Source: Hyphomicrobiales bacterium
GTDB taxonomy: Bacteria; Pseudomonadota; Alphaproteobacteria; Rhizobiales; Beijerinckiaceae
DNA: 6,725 bases
Assembly: GCA_015655535.1 (NCBI GenBank)
Contig: JAATEW010000215.1
Span: forward strand, 1 to 6,725
Direction: 5' to 3'
Each line of letters opens with the position of its first letter. The first letter of the stretch is position 1. The notes under the pieces are model-generated. The model was not told where the DNA came from. It searched no databases and saw only the letters and a program-made list of their open reading frames with translations. Positions 5,503-6,725 of the stretch are shown one piece after another. A program made the translations under genes and the position numbers.

Positions 5503-6725
5503 ATGAAAATTCCCGCTCACCGAGCTCTCATATTTCTTGCCGTACCAAGCGTTTGCGCGAGCGTTTTGGCTCTGCCTGTCTTTAGCTCGCAAGCCTTTTC
5601 TCAGACGACAACGCCGCAAACCGACGCCTGCCCCGGCGACAATGGCGGAATCAGTCTTTCTCCCGGCTTCTGCGCGACGATCTTCGCCGACAATCTCGGC
5701 CACGTCCGCCACATAACCTTCGCCCCCAATGGGGTGCTTTATGCGAACACGTGGAGCGGCCGATATTTCCGCTATGACACGCCGCCGGCGGGCGGCTTCG
5801 TGCTGGCGCTCAAGGACAGCAAAGGGACCGGTACCGCCGACATCATCGAACGCTTCGGCGACGGCGTGCCGGAAGGTTCGGCCGGCGGCAGCGGCGTCGC
5901 CTTCTACAAAGGTGCCGTCTTTGCCGAACAAAACGACAAAATCCTTCGCTATGCAATCCCCGATGGATCGATCGTCCCCAAAGATAGACCGGAGGTTGTC
6001 GTCTCCGACCTGCCGCTGACCGGCGACCACCCGATGCATCCTTTCGTGATCGATCCGCAAGGCAATATCTATGTCGACCTCGGTTCGGCGACCAATAGTT
6101 GTCAGGTCGACAATCGCAAAACCGGCTCGCCCGGCGTCGCCCCTTGTGTGGAACAAGAAACCCGTGGCGGGACTTGGCGCTACGACGCCAACAAAACCGG
6201 GCAGAAATTTTCCGCCGCCGAGCGTTTCGCGACGGGCATCCGCAACGGCGAAGGCTTTTCCTTCGACGCCGCAGGAAAGCTCTACGCGACGCAGCACGGC
6301 CGCGATCAGCTCGCGCAGCACTTCCCTGCGTTGTATAGCGCCGCGCAAGCCGCCGAACTGCCCGCCGAGGAAGTCGTGCAGGAAGAAAAAGGCGACGATT
6401 TCGGCTGGCCGAGATGCTATTTCGACGGCGGCCAGAAGAAGCTCGTCCTCGCGCCGGAATATGGCGGCGATGGCGGCAAGACGGTTGGTATCTGCGCCGA
6501 GAAAAAACCGCCCGTCGCGTTTTTCCCGGCCCATTGGGCGCCGAACGATCTCTTGATCTATACGGGCACGGCTTTTCCGGCTGCCTATCAAGGCGGATTG
6601 TTCGTCGCGTTCCACGGTTCTTGGAATCGTGCCCCCGCCCCGCAAGGCGGCTATAATGTCGTCTTCCAGCCGATGAAAGCTGGCAAGACGACAGGCGATT
6701 ATGTCACCTTCGCCGATGGCTTCGC
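5503..6725 (+). CDS. Secreted PQQ-dependent sugar (L-sorbosone-type) dehydrogenase, 3' end outside window
   Basis: Members of this family are periplasmic beta-propeller enzymes that oxidise aldoses or sorbosone using pyrroloquinoline quinone, often passing electrons to a cytochrome c. The frame is open from ATG 5503 to the window edge, giving 407 full codons. Residues 1-33 form a signal peptide (hydrophobic ALIFLAVPSVCASVLALPVF). Family-typical segments follow: GVLYANTWSG (77-86), GGSGVAFYKGAVFAEQN (128-144), HPFVIDPQGNIYVDLGS (179-195), FATGIRNGEGFSFD (242-255), QHGRDQL (264-270), GDDFGWPRCYFDG (297-309) and YQGGLFVAFHGSWNRAP (362-378). The Arg and His residues expected near PQQ (R247, H265, R267) appear present, but this rests on recall, not alignment. 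The Shine-Dalgarno is weak (GAG in ACGAGATCAGCA). A possible C-terminal cytochrome domain would lie outside the window. Only 24 bases separate it from the divergent TTG at 5478. Confidence 0.88.
   Translation, partial: MKIPAHRALIFLAVPSVCASVLALPVFSSQAFSQTTTPQTDACPGDNGGISLSPGFCATIFADNLGHVRHITFAPNGVLYANTWSGRYFRYDTPPAGGFVLALKDSKGTGTADIIERFGDGVPEGSAGGSGVAFYKGAVFAEQNDKILRYAIPDGSIVPKDRPEVVVSDLPLTGDHPMHPFVIDPQGNIYVDLGSATNSCQVDNRKTGSPGVAPCVEQETRGGTWRYDANKTGQKFSAAERFATGIRNGEGFSFDAAGKLYATQHGRDQLAQHFPALYSAAQAAELPAEEVVQEEKGDDFGWPRCYFDGGQKKLVLAPEYGGDGGKTVGICAEKKPPVAFFPAHWAPNDLLIYTGTAFPAAYQGGLFVAFHGSWNRAPAPQGGYNVVFQPMKAGKTTGDYVTFADGF

Noticed and set aside
5497..6645. 382-codon frame on the minus strand opposite the PQQ dehydrogenase
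   Set aside because: The + strand encodes a recognisable dehydrogenase throughout; the long opposite frame is the usual product of high-GC codon use.

Overview
The window looks like chromosome from a high-GC alphaproteobacterium, most likely in the Hyphomicrobiales and possibly near Beijerinckiaceae. That placement is inferred from codon use, protein style and gene content; it was not tested. Five protein-coding genes of ordinary composition surround a visibly AT-richer two-gene islet and an unusual intergenic region.

Left part, + strand (1-2512): the C-terminal third of an NAD-type malic enzyme, entering from outside the window. Six bases later comes a fused two-domain ThrE-family (threonine/serine exporter) membrane protein, probably co-transcribed. 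After a 190-base gap follows a 185-residue protein of unknown function that starts at TTG behind a strong ribosome binding site.

Middle (2532-4336): a minus-strand, exported serine hydrolase of the class C beta-lactamase/DD-peptidase fold converges on the unknown gene. The open frame runs 130 codons further upstream, but a Shine-Dalgarno and a signal peptide place the start at 3746. The 590 bases upstream of that start hold the most striking non-coding signal. On the minus strand there is a promoter (TTGATT, 16 bases, TATACT), then two hairpins, then a third hairpin with a UUCG loop and a T-run typical of an intrinsic terminator. Together they predict a small RNA of about 79 nt. Two tandem inverted repeats and two GCTCCAAA repeats lie just upstream of its promoter.

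Right part (4337-6725): a minus-strand pair joined by a TAATG overlap. The first gene encodes an acidic helical protein of 157 residues. The second encodes a 222-residue protein with the residue pattern of a PD-(D/E)XK nuclease (E38, D120, E141-x-K143). The pair is AT-richer than its neighbours and looks horizontally acquired; a defence or toxin-antitoxin type role is a hypothesis only. Only 24 bases separate its TTG start from a divergent + strand gene for a secreted PQQ-dependent sugar (sorbosone-type) dehydrogenase, which runs off the right edge.

No tRNA or rRNA gene, CRISPR array or intact insertion sequence was seen. The best candidates for something undescribed are the small RNA locus and the nuclease pair.
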